Positions 22,949 through 35,064 of a stretch of DNA of 64,000 bases are shown here, piece by piece. Source of the stretch: Heliocidaris erythrogramma (Eukaryota > Echinodermata > Echinoidea > Camarodonta > Echinometridae); the NCBI GenBank assembly GCA_025617745.1, contig CM046853.1, positions 64,861,024 through 64,925,023 of the forward strand, written 5' to 3'. Numbering within the stretch: position 1 is the first letter of the stretch; each line of letters begins with the position of its first letter. The position numbers were made by a program, and so were the translations under genes. The notes under the pieces were generated by a model. It worked only from the letters and a program-made list of their open reading frames with translations, was not told the DNA's origin and did not search any database.

Positions 22949-23064
22949 GTAACTATTGGATCGACTCTAATGAAGGCTCAGTCAAGGATGCTTTCATGGC
23001 TTACTGTGTGAAGCGTGGAGAGTTTGGTAGTCCCGAGACTTGCATCACACCACGAGTAGAGGAG
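22949..23064 (+). CDS. C-propeptide exon 2 (calcium-binding region)
   Basis: Encodes NYWIDSNEGSVKDAFMAYCV and then PETCITPRVEE; acceptor acag, donor GTAAGA. The D-S-N-E-G...D pattern matches the COLFI calcium-binding loop. The cysteine normally found after this loop's Gly (QGC in human alpha1(I)) is Ser here. Confidence 0.93.
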
Positions 23065-23191
23065 GTAAGATTCGGAGGGGGAGGGGGAACACCCCCCTTA
23101 ATAATTCATTCAAAGTTTATGGATGATATGATCAAAAGTTTGAGAGATTCTTGCTTGGCATAGCAGCATAGTCATATATATGTAAGGTAGA

Positions 23192-23476
23192 AAAATCAGA
23201 GGAATTGAATGTGTCAGTAAAATCAGAGGAATTGAATGTGTCAGTAAAGCCAAAGGAATTGAATGTGTCAGTAAAACCAGAGGAATTGAATGTGTCAGTA
23301 AAATCAGAGGAATTGAATGTGTCAGTAAAGCCAGAGGAATTGAATGTGTCAGTAAAACCAGAGGAATTGAATGTGTCAGTAAAGCCAGAGGAATTGAATG
23401 TGTCGGTAAAGCCAGAGGAATTGAATGTGTCCAGTAAAACCAGAGAATTGAATGTGTCAGTAAAGCGGTCTTTTTG
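23192..23476 (+). repeat. 27-bp minisatellite, about 10 units, in frame
   Basis: Direct repeats of GAATTGAATGTGTCAGTAAA-NCCAGAG (27 bp) in the intron after C-propeptide exon 2. Because the unit is a multiple of three, one frame stays open and would read (NVSVKPEEL)n, but no splice signals or homology support it as coding. Confidence 0.9.
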
Positions 23477-23714
23477 ATGGCTGTTGAGTTGTCCAAGTAG
23501 GAGATGGGCATTCTTGTGTCACGTCTGGATTTGAGACACATCCTTCTGAGGAATTTGCATGTTCTGCTGCATATTTGGACCAAAAATAGCTATCTCTTGT
23601 TTCCTGAAACGTTGATTGGTACATGCATTGTGAAGATTATCCCCATTGAAGATGTTGTATTCCCATCTTTACAACAAAATGAAGAATTAAATTTCAAAAT
23701 CTGACCCTCAAAAG

Positions 23715-24293
23715 TTAAAGGGAATTCCAACCTTAATGACAAGTTGCTCTGAAGAAAGAGGAAGAGAAGCAGATTGGTGAAAGTTTGGATGAAATCGGAC
23801 AAGCAATAAGAAAGTTAAGAATTTTTGAAAGTTGTAATCACTATACAAATGGGAATTTCAAATTGGCCAAATAGGTAATGTCACTTTGATGTAGTGGCGG
23901 ACAACTCCCCCATCTGCTCCAACACACAAATTGACTAAAATGTCCTTTTTAATAATGTATTGCTCAGAAGGTTTTTTTTCTTTCCTGAGGACCTATAACA
24001 ATATGCTATCTCCACTATATTTTGAGTACTGCTCGAGAGTAAAGGCGCTTGGGACAAAACTGCAATTAATGATATTTTTGTGTATGACAAACGAGAGAAT
24101 TGTCCGCCAGTTTGTCATAATTGACTCCCCAAATTGCCAATTTGAGATTTGCATAGATGTAGTGGTCTCATTTTTCAAACATCCAACTTTTTTAGTCCTT
24201 GTCCGATTTCTTTCAAACTTTCACCATCATGTTTTTAATATTTTTCTGCTTTCACACAAAACATCTTACTACCAAGGTTGGATTGCCCTTTAA
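23715..24293. mobile_element. TTAA-flanked TIR MITE, copy 2 (most complete)
   Basis: Begins TTAAAGGGAATTCCAACCTT and ends AAGGTTGGATTGCCCTTTAA. Shares its interior with copies 1, 3 and 4. 579 bp, no credible protein. Confidence 0.75.
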
Positions 24294-24370
24294 TATTAAA
24301 AAGTGGTTTATGAATTTAGTAGTGCCAAAGAGCTAAATAATTATTCCTATCTCTCTTGCATTTTCTGCAG

Positions 24371-24439
24371 ATTTCTCGTGGAAGGTGGTACGAAGGCGAA
24401 TCTGGCTCTCGATATATCAGTCAAATGGGCCTAGAAAAG
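24371..24439 (+). CDS. C-propeptide exon 3 (69 bp)
   Basis: Encodes ISRGRWYEGESGSRYISQMG and LEK, phase 0 at both ends. Occupies the position of the vertebrate KNWY...VWFGE segment but is shorter. Confidence 0.9.
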
Positions 24440-24912
24440 GTGAGTTTCATCTTGATGGAAAGATAAAGAATAATCACTGAGGTAAATATATATATTCCCA
24501 TGTGGTAGAACATTATAATAGAGATGGATTGCTCTTAAAGGGCTCTCATGTTTTTCAAATATAACGGAAGTAGATGACTCGGGCCAAGAGATTTTATCCA
24601 CATGTTTGTGTGGTTCAATTTGTACATAAATGTATGTGCAGGTTGGTCTGGTATGTGATGCTTATGTTCATAATTTTGTTTCATTTAAAAGCTCATAGCA
24701 CACTTATCCTTCGCAAAATCAAAATTTTCCAAATAGCATCTAGGGCATCTAGTTGATGTCAAAGTACAGTTCTGCTACCACTATTCTGCTTAAACACAAC
24801 CATCTCTATACATGGTCTGTGGATTCCTCTCTGAGTTCCTTGCAGAGTTTTAGAAAAATTGTTTCTTGTCTAATGCTTCATTTTAATTTTTTAATACAAA
24901 TCTGTTGTGCAG

Positions 24913-25134
24913 TTCTCTTATGAGGCCAGTGAAGTACAACTTACCTTCCTGCGTCTGCTGTCCACAAGGGCTCACCAGAACGTCACCTACCACTGTAAGA
25001 ACTCTGTGGCTGTACGTGATAGACAGACTGGATCAACAGAGCAGGCTCTGAGACTCATGACAACATCAGATGTTGAGTTATCATTGGATGCACCCAGCCT
25101 GGAGCAATACGAAGTTATTGAAGATGGATGTAAA
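24913..25134 (+). CDS. C-propeptide exon 4 (222 bp)
   Basis: Contains QLTFLRLLSTRAHQNVTYHC and KNSVAVRDRQTG and ends VIEDGCK. The sequon NVT followed by YHCKNS is the conserved N-glycosylation and cysteine motif of fibrillar C-propeptides. Acceptor gcag, donor GTAAGT, phase 0. Confidence 0.95.
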
Positions 25135-25445
25135 GTAAGTTATTGTGTCATCTCTTCAAATGTATTGTTAAATGGGAGTGTTGAGTATTGGTGAAAGAAA
25201 ACAAAATATTCTGTGAGCAATACCTTGTTTTAATTGACATCTGGTCATGAGATTATATTTTGAAAGAATATGTCTGGTAGCAATTTGGTGTATACTATGA
25301 GGTTTTGGAATCAACCATATGATATGAAATTGACTTAATCTGGCTGAAAGTCACTAGCAACACACTGAGAAATGTGTACATGGGACTATGCGCACATGTA
25401 GCTTGATTGGTTGTTCCACACTTTTCAGCTATTCATCGTCATATA

Positions 25446-25685
25446 CAGCCCTGGAAAAAATTATTAGACCAAGCTTCTGTAATAAAGGTACTATAATATG
25501 CATTCAAACTAATGAAAATGATTTGTATTTGTATTTCATGGAATGAATTCCAGCAAATTCCAGCAAATTCCAGCAATTGTACCTTGCTTTTATGAAATTT
25601 TTATTTCCTTCTTACCACAAATGTAACACTTTCAGTAACCATTCTTGGTAATTTTTTTCATGGCTGATAATTTTTTCCATGGCTG
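25446..25685. mobile_element. Short TA-flanked TIR element (Tc1/mariner-type MITE)
   Basis: CAGCCCTGGAAAAAATTAT at the left and its inverse (ATAATTTTTTCCATGGCTG) at the right, each bordered by TA. 240 bp, no ORF, in the last intron of the C-propeptide. Family assignment is inferred from TIR and TA target only. Confidence 0.7.
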
Positions 25686-25982
25686 TATTTTATTTGAGAG
25701 CATTTTAAAAGCAGTCCTTTTCAGGGACATTTCTTCTGTGATATTTTTCTAGACTGACATAAAAAGAATGGGAAAACTTACAAATTATTTTTCACCTTTA
25801 TCAGAAATTGACCTTCTTTTTAACATGTTACCATCTAAAGTAGATCAAGATGCAAGCAAAAATGTGTATATTTGTTACGATACATGTTTGAAATCCTGTT
25901 GATGGGAATATAAAAAAAATGCACAAAAAAAATTGTTCTTCTTTGTTTACAACCATTTTTTTTCTTTGTTTATCTCTCACAG

Positions 25983-26129
25983 GATCGTTCAGCAGAATGG
26001 AGCCAGACTGTTATAAACTATTCCACCAGGAGAAACACTCGTCTTCCAATTGTTGATGTTGCTCCTTCAGATATCGGAGGAGAAGGTCAAGAATTCGGTA
26101 TTACTCTGGGACCAGTCTGTTTCTCATAG
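25983..26129 (+). CDS. Last C-propeptide exon with stop
   Basis: Encodes [20 protein letters not shown], then [25 protein letters not shown] and TAG. GPVCF near the C-terminus, followed closely by the stop, is a hallmark of fibrillar collagens. Confidence 0.96.
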   Translation, partial: DRSAEWSQTVINYSTRRNTRLPIVDVAPSDIGGEGQEFGITLGPVCFS

Positions 26130-27202
26130 GTCCTGACCTCTTTGAACTATCTTGAACAGTCTTTGGAATAACAGCAGCAAAAAAATGATAAAATTTGAAG
26201 ACTATTTATCATGTTCTCTGGCAGCCTCAAAAAAATTGGAGCAACCCTTTCTCGTCTCGTGTGGTTTTTGTTTTGAAGATTGAAATTCTAGCCATGGTGT
26301 TTGCAAAGCAATAATGAAATATCTGTGGGGAAGCTTCTTGTTTTTGTGGCTTGAAATTTATCCAAAAAAGACAAGGACAAAATTAAAGACTCCAGTGACA
26401 CGATTTTCTTCTGAAGGCTGACCAGACATTTAAAAGCTGATTTGAATACATGATATTGTATCTCACCAATCTATTCAATGATATGAAAAATGTGCCTTAT
26501 GAGATTTGAACGACAAGTCAAAATATGATCAAAATATAAACTATTTTTATACTCATCATATTCTTCATAATCGTGTTGTAATGTTAGTTTGATGCTTTCC
26601 ATCTTATGCATGTCCATGTCTCCTTGATTTTGGTGTGGGAGTGTACATGGTATTCGTGTGCTCTCTTGTGCCTCTTTTATTTTTTATTGATTGAATTGCT
26701 TTGAAATGGTGCTAGCTCTCTAGTCTGTCAGATAAAAGTGGACTCCCTTGCGCTGACTCTAGAAGCCTTTCTTAGTAGAAATAGAACTTAATGTCTCCTA
26801 CTGTTTCCCCAGAAGTCTTTGACCTTCTTGACGAAGGTTGTTTGTATTGTCTTTCGTCTATGTTACCCATAGTTTTTCACCTTGTGTATTTTTATTGTAC
26901 AAAAGATTTTTTTTTTTTAATTGATTAGAATGCTCACCCGGGATAATGGACAGTGAAGGAAATTAACATAGAATTACAGCCAAGCATTTAAAAAATTTTG
27001 CGCTATGCAGAAATACTTCTACATGTATTTTTATCTCAAAAAGAAGTTCTCTATACTTACAGTACATGGTATTTGTAGTTCATCAACTATGCAAATTCAG
27101 AGATGTTCTATTTTGTCATGTTAAAGAATTATTTTTCTAATGCAACATTGTATACTGTTGAATAGATTGGTTTATACAATGTGTTGTGTGAGATTATTGA
27201 TT
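26130..27202 (+). other. 3' UTR of the plus-strand collagen gene
   Basis: About 1.1 kb of AT-rich non-coding sequence from the stop to the poly(A) signal; no other gene seen. Confidence 0.75.
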
Positions 27203-27208
27203 AATAAA
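27203..27208 (+). terminator. Poly(A) signal AATAAA of the C-propeptide gene
   Basis: Canonical AATAAA in ttaataaaag, followed by a T-rich stretch, about 1.07 kb after the stop codon. Best candidate for 3' end formation. Confidence 0.7.
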
Positions 27209-27519
27209 AGAGCTTCCCTACAAAGTAAAGATTTTTTTCTCTTTTTTTGTCAGTGTGGTTTACAAGAAAATTGATGAGTTCTGTGATTGCATTTTTGTCG
27301 TTTTAAATGTACTGCTTGACATTTGGTTGAATAATATCTTTTTTCAGTTTAAAAAAAATATGGTCAAAAATGAATCAGGCTTAATGATTATTTATAGTGC
27401 AAATTCAACCTCTTGTTAGAAATGTTGTACACTGTATTCTATAATAGGCAAATGAAGTCCTTGACCAAAAATCTTGACTCTGAAGTCTGAAAATCAGAAC
27501 TGTTTTATTATGGATGTGA

Positions 27520-28365
27520 GGATGAGGATTTATGATGATGGTGGTGACGAAAATGGTGATGGTTGTGGTGATGAAGATGGTGTTGGTGATAATGATGATG
27601 ATCATGATGATGAGGACTTCAGTGATGGTTGCAGTGATGGAGATGGTGTTGGTGATAATGATGATGATCATGATGATGAGGACTTGTTATACATGTAATA
27701 ATAACAGTGATGGTGGTGGTGATGGAGATGGTGGTGGTGATGGAGATGGTGTTGGTGATAATGATGATCATGATGATGAGGACTTCAGTGATGGTTGCAG
27801 TGATGGAGATGGTGTTGGTGATGATGATGATCATGATGATGAGGACTTGTTATACATGTAATAATAACAGTGATGGTGGTGGTGATGGAGATGGTGTTGG
27901 TGATGGAGATGGTGTTGGTGATAATGATGATCATGATGATGAGGACTTCAGTGATGGTTGCAGTGATGGAGATGGTGTTGGTGATAATGATGATGATCAT
28001 GATGATGAGGACTTGTTATACATGTAATAATAACAGTGATGGTGGTGGTGATGGAGATGGTGTTGGTGATGGAGATGGTGTTGGTGATAATGATGATCAT
28101 GATGATGAGGACTTCAGTGATGGTTGTGGTGATTGAGATGGTGTTGGTGATAATGATGATCATGATGAGATGACTTCAGTGATGGTTGCAGTGATGGAGA
28201 TGGTGTTGGTGATAATGATGATGATCATGATGATGAGGACTTCAGTGATGGTTGTGGTGTTGGTGATAATGATGATAATCATGATGATGAGGTCTTGTGA
28301 TACATGTAATAATAACAGTGATGGTGGTGGTGGTGGTGGTGGAGGAGGCGATGAGGTGGCGGCCA
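27520..28365 (+). repeat. GAT/GTT-rich minisatellite with ~163-bp higher-order unit
   Basis: Nested repetition of GATGATGATCATGATGATGAGGACTT-type and GGTGATGGAGATGGTGTTG-type motifs. The marker gacttgttatacatgtaataataac recurs at about 27681, 27844 and 28010, giving a ~163-166-bp higher-order period; a variant occurs near 28292. Open frames through it (Asp-rich or Met/Val-rich) are repeat artefacts. Confidence 0.9.
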
Positions 28366-28399
28366 CTGTAGGCTACAGTGTAGGGGTATAAAAGTGATC

Positions 28400-29624
28400 C
28401 TCGCAATGATTAAAGTCTGTTTAAAAAAATAATAAATAATGAAAAAAATTGTTGGTTGATAATAGTCAAAATTGACTGCCGTATAACACTAATCAACAAC
28501 AACAACTGCGGATGAATGATAGTTATTCTGAAGTTGATGAGAAAGGTGATGTTGAAGATGATGGAGATGTTGGCGGTTGTCTTGGTCTTGATGATGAAGA
28601 TGGTGATGACAATAGGAGTGATAATGAGAACAGACAATGATAATGATATCAAACCAAATTCTGGTTGTCCAGACAACTATGAATCAATTCCAAGTGAGCA
28701 TTAACAGAAATACAAAGCAATTCCCCCTCTTTTATAAATGACATGGATTTGTGTTATACATGTATCTTTATCGAATGACATAACTATAAATGGTATACAT
28801 GTATATATAGTTGCTGTCTTTTAGAAATACATGTACACTTTCTTAGAAATAAAAAAAATCACAAACATTAAAAAATCAACGGTAAAGAATGATCAGAGAA
28901 TTTTACAAACTGTTTCAAGTAGCAAAAACAATTTGATGAAATTTCTTGGAAGTACATGTTATGTTGTATTGGGGTTGTAATGAAGACATTATTTGTACAA
29001 AAGAGAAGACATATATATACATGTATATCCAGTAGGTAAAATTTAAAAAAAAATTGTGCAGATTCTCTCTTGTTGAAAAGCCCATCAGTAAACAATACCA
29101 TAGTAATTTTAAAAAAGAAATAAACGCATTAATAAATAAAGAGCGGTTGACCTTATATGTGTTCCATTACTCAACACGTCACAAAGTTACTAGTATGAGC
29201 TTGGACGCCAATCCATTTTTAACGTCACAAATATTGCGCGTTTTGTCTATGGTGATTACTCTATTTACATTTATTATGACCAATTATTATTTAGTCAATT
29301 GCGAATCCAGTCGGTATACTGAGTAGTTAGTAAAGGTGTTCGAATTTATTTTGAACAAAATGGGGTGTATTATGGAGCATACTATTTCACCGTGAGGATG
29401 ATCTCGATGGTCCGTCGGTACTGGATTCAACCAGGGTTTCGTCGAGGAGAAGATATCTTCTCTGACGTCGGATGCTTATCTGAGAAGTTGGGGTAGGAGA
29501 TGGTGGTGTGAAACATGATAAGAACACCTTGAAAATGTCGAAGTCCATAATTCATAAACGAGCCGTGATATGGGATATGACATTTTCAAAAGAGGTGGGC
29601 CAGACCAGAATAAGGTACGTAGGT

Positions 29625-29672
<48 letters not shown>

Positions 29673-31735
29673 AAAGGAGAAAAAGAGGGGAAGAAAGAGA
29701 GAAGTGATGGAGGCGGAGAAAATAAGAGAGAGAGAAGAGGGATGGAGAGAGGGGAGAAAGAAAGGGGGAGAGAGAGAAGAGGAGAGAGAGGGGGAGAGAG
29801 AGAGAGAGAGGGGGAGAGAGGGAGAGAGAGAAAGAGAGAAAGAGACTATACAAATCTTATTACCCTTGGAGCAAATAACTTACAAGCAAATCTTTCACTT
29901 TGAGCTCCTCCATATTTCACTCTTATTTTCGCTTAGTCCTTTCAATTAATAATGTAAGCAAACAATTATATGAGGTACATACCTACTGTAAGTCTCTGAC
30001 AATAAAATCATTTCATGTTTGTACCATTCATTTTGTGAAAAAATGTAAAACGTGAACTGTGGTACTGGAATATCAAAATAAACTTGAAACTGAAACTGAA
30101 ATATATTATACAGAAACATGCTTTCCGTTGGTTTTACATAGCGATGAAAACGTATCGCGTGCTGAGTGCCAGATCGGCGTTAAGACTAAAATGTGAGTAA
30201 TTATGCCATTACATGATAGCAAGCAAATAAACGAGAATTAATACAAGAAACGCTATTTATAAACTATATTTTAACTGGGGCGCGAAATTACGATATCTTG
30301 GAGCAATATATGCGAGGAAGCAGAGCAACTGAGCCTTAGAGAATTTCCGCATTTTTAACCATTTAAAAAACTTTATTTCTAATGCATTCAATGCGGATTG
30401 GGGGCGTATAATCCTGATTAAAATCACAAAATTTTCATCATTTTATTCTCTTTTTCTTTCTCTCTTTTGCGTTTTTGTGCCATCCTCCTAAAAAAATATC
30501 GCACCCGGCGGGGCACATGCCCCCTGCCCCGAAGATACATCACTTTATGTATGTTGCTGTTATTTCATTGTTCTTAAGCGCCGCAAACCTTTTATTCTTT
30601 TATTGGGTCCATGAAATAACCGCTGTTTTCCTTCGTTATTTCTCTCACCACTTTCGATCTAATTTACGAATCAAATTGCAAACATCACATCACACATAAA
30701 GACAGACAAAACATATAAGATAAAACTAAATTGCCAGCAGTTCTCTATCTCTCTTTATTAAATGAAATTCCGCCAGCTGTAGATAATGTCCTAATGATAA
30801 TTTGATTGGAGCACCTGCGTAAAGCATTAAATACAATTTGTCAATTGTGAGATAACCCTTTCTTAATGTGTTTTTTGGGATGGTGGTTAGGAAGTGAAGG
30901 TGTTAAAAGCAATGTGATTGATGTACGCATACTAAGCTGATTGGCATGGCAGATGTACCATTCTATGTGCACCAGAAGATGACGACATGAAACTTAAAGC
31001 AAGAATAAAGCTGCTTTCCTATCATACAAACAACACACCAGACAATACCAACACTTGGTTCGTAAACAAAAAGATCCTAAATATCTCTTTTCTTAAATGC
31101 CTAAGAAAGAATCGGCTAATTATCAATCGGACCAAGGTTATCTAAAACTTGAGCACAAGGATGGGTAAAAGTATTTCATTGAAAAAAGCGGAAATTTGGA
31201 AAATTGTACGCACACATAATACATGGCGAATAATACTATCACGAAGCAATCGCATGATAGCTGTTGTGATTATGTATTTAATCCATTATACATTCCATTC
31301 AGAAACTGTATAGGGTGTCATATGTTTTAGTTTTAGATTTGTTTTCTATCTTTCTTTCTCAATCTATGATTATTTTTAACTTAAGTTAGCTTATCAATTT
31401 ATGTAGTGATATCTTATATGAATATTTAAAATATTTTTGTTAAGCACATAGAGATGAAAAGATATGACGCGCTATTATAAGCTCGATAATATTATTATCT
31501 CTCAACTAACACGTTCTTCATTACTTTGAAACATTTCTAGCTGTCCCTAAATATCTATTTCTCTGATTCAACCCTTCTAAATTTATTGGCTTATAAAAAA
31601 AAATCAAATCAACTGGTTATCAACCTTGACTTCCTCTTTATATTGTGTAATCATGAAGCGCACTTTTTAAAGAACATGTGAACTCATACTACGCATGCGT
31701 AAGGAGTATTGTTCCCTGATAAAAAAATTAAATAA
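28400..31735. other. Intergenic stretch without recognised genes
   Basis: AT-rich spacer between the C-propeptide gene and paralogue A. Apart from the GA tract described separately and scattered short runs, I see no exon, RNA gene or clear transposon. Confidence 0.6.
29627..29850 (+). repeat. GA-rich microsatellite
   Basis: About 220 bp of almost pure purine, (GA)n with GGGA and AAAGAGA variants, between the collagen 3' end and paralogue A. The Ser/Leu-rich frame opposite is low-complexity. Confidence 0.95.
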
Positions 31736-31744
31736 ATGAGGAGG

Positions 31745-31753
31745 ATATATAAA
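31745..31753 (+). promoter_or_regulatory. Candidate TATA box of paralogue A
   Basis: TATATAAAA about 190 bp upstream of the proposed ATG at 31938. Its position would give a 5' UTR of about 160 nt. Sequence match only. Confidence 0.4.
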
Positions 31754-31937
31754 ATCACTTTTAAGCAAGAAAAACTTCAAACCTATCTGAAATGGAGAGC
31801 TCGCCGATCTTCAACGATATTCCGTCTCGTTTGTACTGAGAGGAACTTTGGTGAGGATATCGCAAACAAGCGAAGTATTTTTTTTTCTAAACGTAACGGA
31901 TCGCGCTACAAAAGGCAAAACAGGAAAGACTCCAATC

Positions 31938-32040
31938 ATGTTTAGTTTTGAGGACCACGGTCACCGAAAAATATCGCTTCTTTTGATAGCTGTGATTCTG
32001 GCAACCTGCTCTTCATTTTGTCATGCTCAACATTCGCCAG
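31938..32040 (+). CDS. Paralogue A exon 1: signal peptide
   Basis: Encodes MFSFEDHGHRK, then a hydrophobic core ISLLLIAVILATCSSF and a likely cleavage after CHA or nearby. An in-frame ATG exists at 31848, but 31938 is chosen because paralogue B starts the same way (MYSFGDHLHR at 59558). Ends in phase 1 at GTAATA. Confidence 0.85.
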
Positions 32041-32429
32041 GTAATATTATTTTCATATTTTATCTTCGTTACTGTGCAGACGTCATAAGAATATTATGAT
32101 GAAATGGACTTTATCATTGTTATGAAGAGGGGGGAGGGTGAGAGAATGTTTTCAAGTAAAATTTCTTTCTTATATACTTTACATCTAGGAAAAAAAGGAA
32201 CACCATATTTCAATCTCAATAATGACCTTTGAAGGTTACAAAAAAAGAGTAATTGGATTGAGTATGAACAATTATAATTTTACTGAACGATTTGTACGTT
32301 GATTTTTTAAGTCAGTGTTGTCGTAATGAGACTGGAAGATGTGATACGGCTTGAGCAATTTAAAATGTTCGATATGAATTTTAATCAACCTAAATATCCC
32401 TTTGAAGATAATATATGATTATGGTTAGT

Positions 32430-32812
32430 TTAAAGGGAAATCCAAACCATATAATAATTTGATTTGTGTGAAAGCAGGAAAACCTGAGAAGCAGATTGGT
32501 GAAAGTTTGAACGAAATCGAACAAGCAATAAGAAAATTATGATATTTTAAACGATGTAATCAATACATATGGTTATTTCAAATTTGCCGAATCGGTACAA
32601 TCACTACATGTGATGTAGCGGCTGTCAACTTTCCCATTCGCTTCAACACACAAAATGAATAAAATATCAATTTTTCAAACTGTATAACTTTGGAGGACCT
32701 ATAACAATATGCTATCTACAATATATTTGGAGTACTGGCCAGATGGTATAGGCGCTCAGGAGAAAACCGGAATTTAGTGATATTTTGGTGTACGACGAAT
32801 GGGAGATTTTTT
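32430..32812. mobile_element. TTAA-type MITE, copy 3 (truncated)
   Basis: Starts TTAAAGGGAAATCCAAACC and follows copy 2 for about 380 bp (recognisable blocks: gcagattggtgaaagtttg, acctataacaatatgctatc). The right TIR is missing; the sequence then runs toward the LINE 3' region. In intron 1 of paralogue A. End approximate. Confidence 0.65.
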
Positions 32813-33254
32813 ATGTTTTTAAGAATATTTGATTACTTCCTTTTTCAAAATAACATTTTCACAATAATCAAAGTAAAATACACAAACAAATATATTCACA
32901 TGCCAGTATCATTGTGCCAAATTACATAATAATAACAATAAGTAACCATAATATTTTACATGCATGTATTAAAGAGTAAATTATGCAAAATCTGGAAGTT
33001 TTTATTGTGATAAAATAGAAAAGGAAGAAAATGAGAAGAAGAAGAAAAAAAAAAGGGAAAAGCCCCCCCCCCATTGTGTCCGTTGTTCCGCCTCAGATTT
33101 TAAAAGACTACAGTTCAGAATTTTCTTCATGATTTTGATGTTATTAAGCACACTTAGCTCCCAATGTCCATCCCTTCGTCCCGGAAATCAAAATTTTCCC
33201 ATTTTCTAAGGTGTAATGAGAGGGTACCTCTCTCCAAAGCCAATTTTTTCTCTT

Positions 33255-33605
33255 CTAATCGATTGTCTGCATCATTGCTTTAATTTCTTTTTCGGTCGGA
33301 GGTGTCGCTCTTTTCCTACATTGGAAAGTCATATATTTAACTAATAGAATAAGATGATTTACTAAATTTTCTCTACCCACATTTTCCATATTAATTCCTA
33401 AATAAATTTTCTCCCAGTTCAAATCTTTAAAAATAGGATACTTGACTTCAGTGCTAACCTTTTCCCACATATTTTGAATGTTAACACACTCGTAAAAAAC
33501 ATGACTATATGTTTCCTCTTCTTTCTTACAAAAGGAACAACAATTGTTTTGAACTACACCAAAACGATACAAATGATGGTTTGTATAAAAAATGCTATGT
33601 AACAT
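33255..33605 (-). pseudogene. LINE ORF2 C-terminal Cys/His region (fragment)
   Basis: Contains CCSFCKKEEETYSHVFYEC, a C-x2-C...H...C pattern typical of the C-terminal zinc-finger-like region of L1/Tx1-type LINE ORF2. It continues directly from RT motif 5 with the fingers/palm segment in between deleted. Confidence 0.8.
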
Positions 33606-33780
33606 TTTGAATTTTCGATAAATAGAATAAACAGATACGGTGATACTGGGTCACCTTGTCTTACTCCCCTTTCTATTCTAAAATAACCTGTTGAATTTCC
33701 CCCATTTAAAACACAACTAAGAGCATTATTATACATTACTTTGATCCATTTGCGAAATAACTGTCCAAATCCAAACTATT

Positions 33781-34326
33781 TTAGCACTTTTTGTAAAAAA
33801 TATGTGAAACAGAGTCGAATGCTTTCTCGAAATCCACTGCTACTAAATATCCGGGTATGTTGTTATGCGTCGTAAAAAATAACATATCATCAATCAACCT
33901 TATTGCTTCACCGATATTCCTATTTTGCCTGTAACCAACTTGATCCGGTAAAATTACCTCTTCTAAAACTTCCTTAATTCTAATTGACAAAATTTTCGAA
34001 AGAATTTTATAATCTAAATTTAACAAGGATATTGGTCTATAATTTTTAATTATTAATGGATCCTTTCCTTCTTTTTCAATTAAAATAATTATCGCTTGCC
34101 TCTGAGATGCAGCTAACTCACCATGACAAAATGCTTCGTTCAAGGATCCTACAACTAAACCCCCTACCGCAGGCCAAAATATATTATAAAATTCCAGTGT
34201 TAAGCCATCATTACCTGGTGACTTATTAAGTTTCATTTGCATAAGTGCTGCTAAACATTCCCCTTCCGTAATAATTCCTTCACACTGCTCTTTGGATTCT
34301 CTACTTAACCTAGGTAAATCTTTCAA
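33781..34326 (-). pseudogene. LINE reverse transcriptase, N-terminal half (fragment)
   Basis: Residues LNKSPGNDGLTLEFY, NYRPISLLNLDYKILSK and AVDFEKAFDSVSH correspond to RT motifs 1-3, including the first catalytic Asp. The frame ends just after SVSH; the next RT motif (RQGDPVSPYLF) continues in another frame at 33736-33620. Confidence 0.88.
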
Positions 34327-34554
34327 AAAGAGATGTAACCCTGCATCTGTATCTTTTTTCTAATATATCTGGCTTCGCATATAATTGACTATAGAATGTT
34401 TTAATTTCTTGATTAATTTCCTTCTCATCACAACTTATACATTCACCCGTTACAAACAATCTCCGTATCATGCTTTTCTTTTTATTGGACTTAAGTAGCT
34501 GATTAAAATAATGACAATTTCTTTCACCATTTTCATACCACAATGCCCTCGACC

Positions 34555-35062
34555 TTATTTTAATCCCTCGTTAGTGTAATCATATAGCGCCTGTAAGCCT
34601 CTCCGTTTACAATCTAACGATTCCAAAATCTGGGCATCTGTCCCATCTAACAATAACCTTTCTAATTCATGAATTTCTTTTTCTAAAGTATCAATACGTT
34701 GTCTCCTAACTTTTGCCTTCTGTTTAGAGTATTTTTGAGTAAAGCTTCTTATTTTCATTTTAATAAAGTCCCATAACACTCGCTTGTCATTTATTTCTGA
34801 TTTAAACTCACTTTTTAGCTGTTTCTCCTGTTTCATTTGGTTAACATATGTAATGTCATTGCATAAGCTACTATTAAATTTCCAATATGAATGTCCGTTT
34901 TTCTTTTCATTCTTCTTACTTTTCATAAACAAAAACACATTAATTGATGAATGATCTGATGCAACAGACGGAATAATTTCGGATCTTGCAATATACCCCT
35001 CTAAGCACTCGGATATGATCCAGTAATCCAAACGACTCTGCATAAAAGGATTTTTCTGTTTG
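34555..35062 (-). pseudogene. LINE endonuclease C-terminus and linker (fragment)
   Basis: Starts inside the nested-element border and reads FMQSRLDYWIISECLEG...IPSVASDHSSINVFLF, matching the RLDY and SDH motifs at the end of the AP-endonuclease domain. A lysine-rich linker to the RT follows. Confidence 0.82.
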
Positions 35063-35064
35063 TA

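Larger units (their letters stand above)
19800..26129 (+). other. 3' end of a fibrillar collagen gene (C-telopeptide and C-propeptide, gene span)
   Basis: Eight plus-strand exons encode the last Gly-X-Y triplets, a C-telopeptide and a COLFI domain of about 240 residues, which directs chain recognition and trimerisation in the ER before being cleaved off. Conserved landmarks are [42 protein letters not shown] and GPVCFS followed by a stop. Only seven of the usual eight cysteines are present. The helix upstream is missing because of the gap. Three single-exon defects near the gap (19800-19869, 21902-21906, 21995) look like sequencing indels, although a decaying gene cannot be excluded. Confidence 0.9.

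Noticed and set aside
23205..23477. NVSVKPEEL repeat as a protein-coding exon
   Set aside because: No suitable splice sites or homology; kept only as an in-frame minisatellite.
27405..28366. Asp-rich, Met/Val-rich and Ile/Thr-rich open frames
   Set aside because: All frames of a GAT-type minisatellite stay open; no codon-use bias toward one frame.
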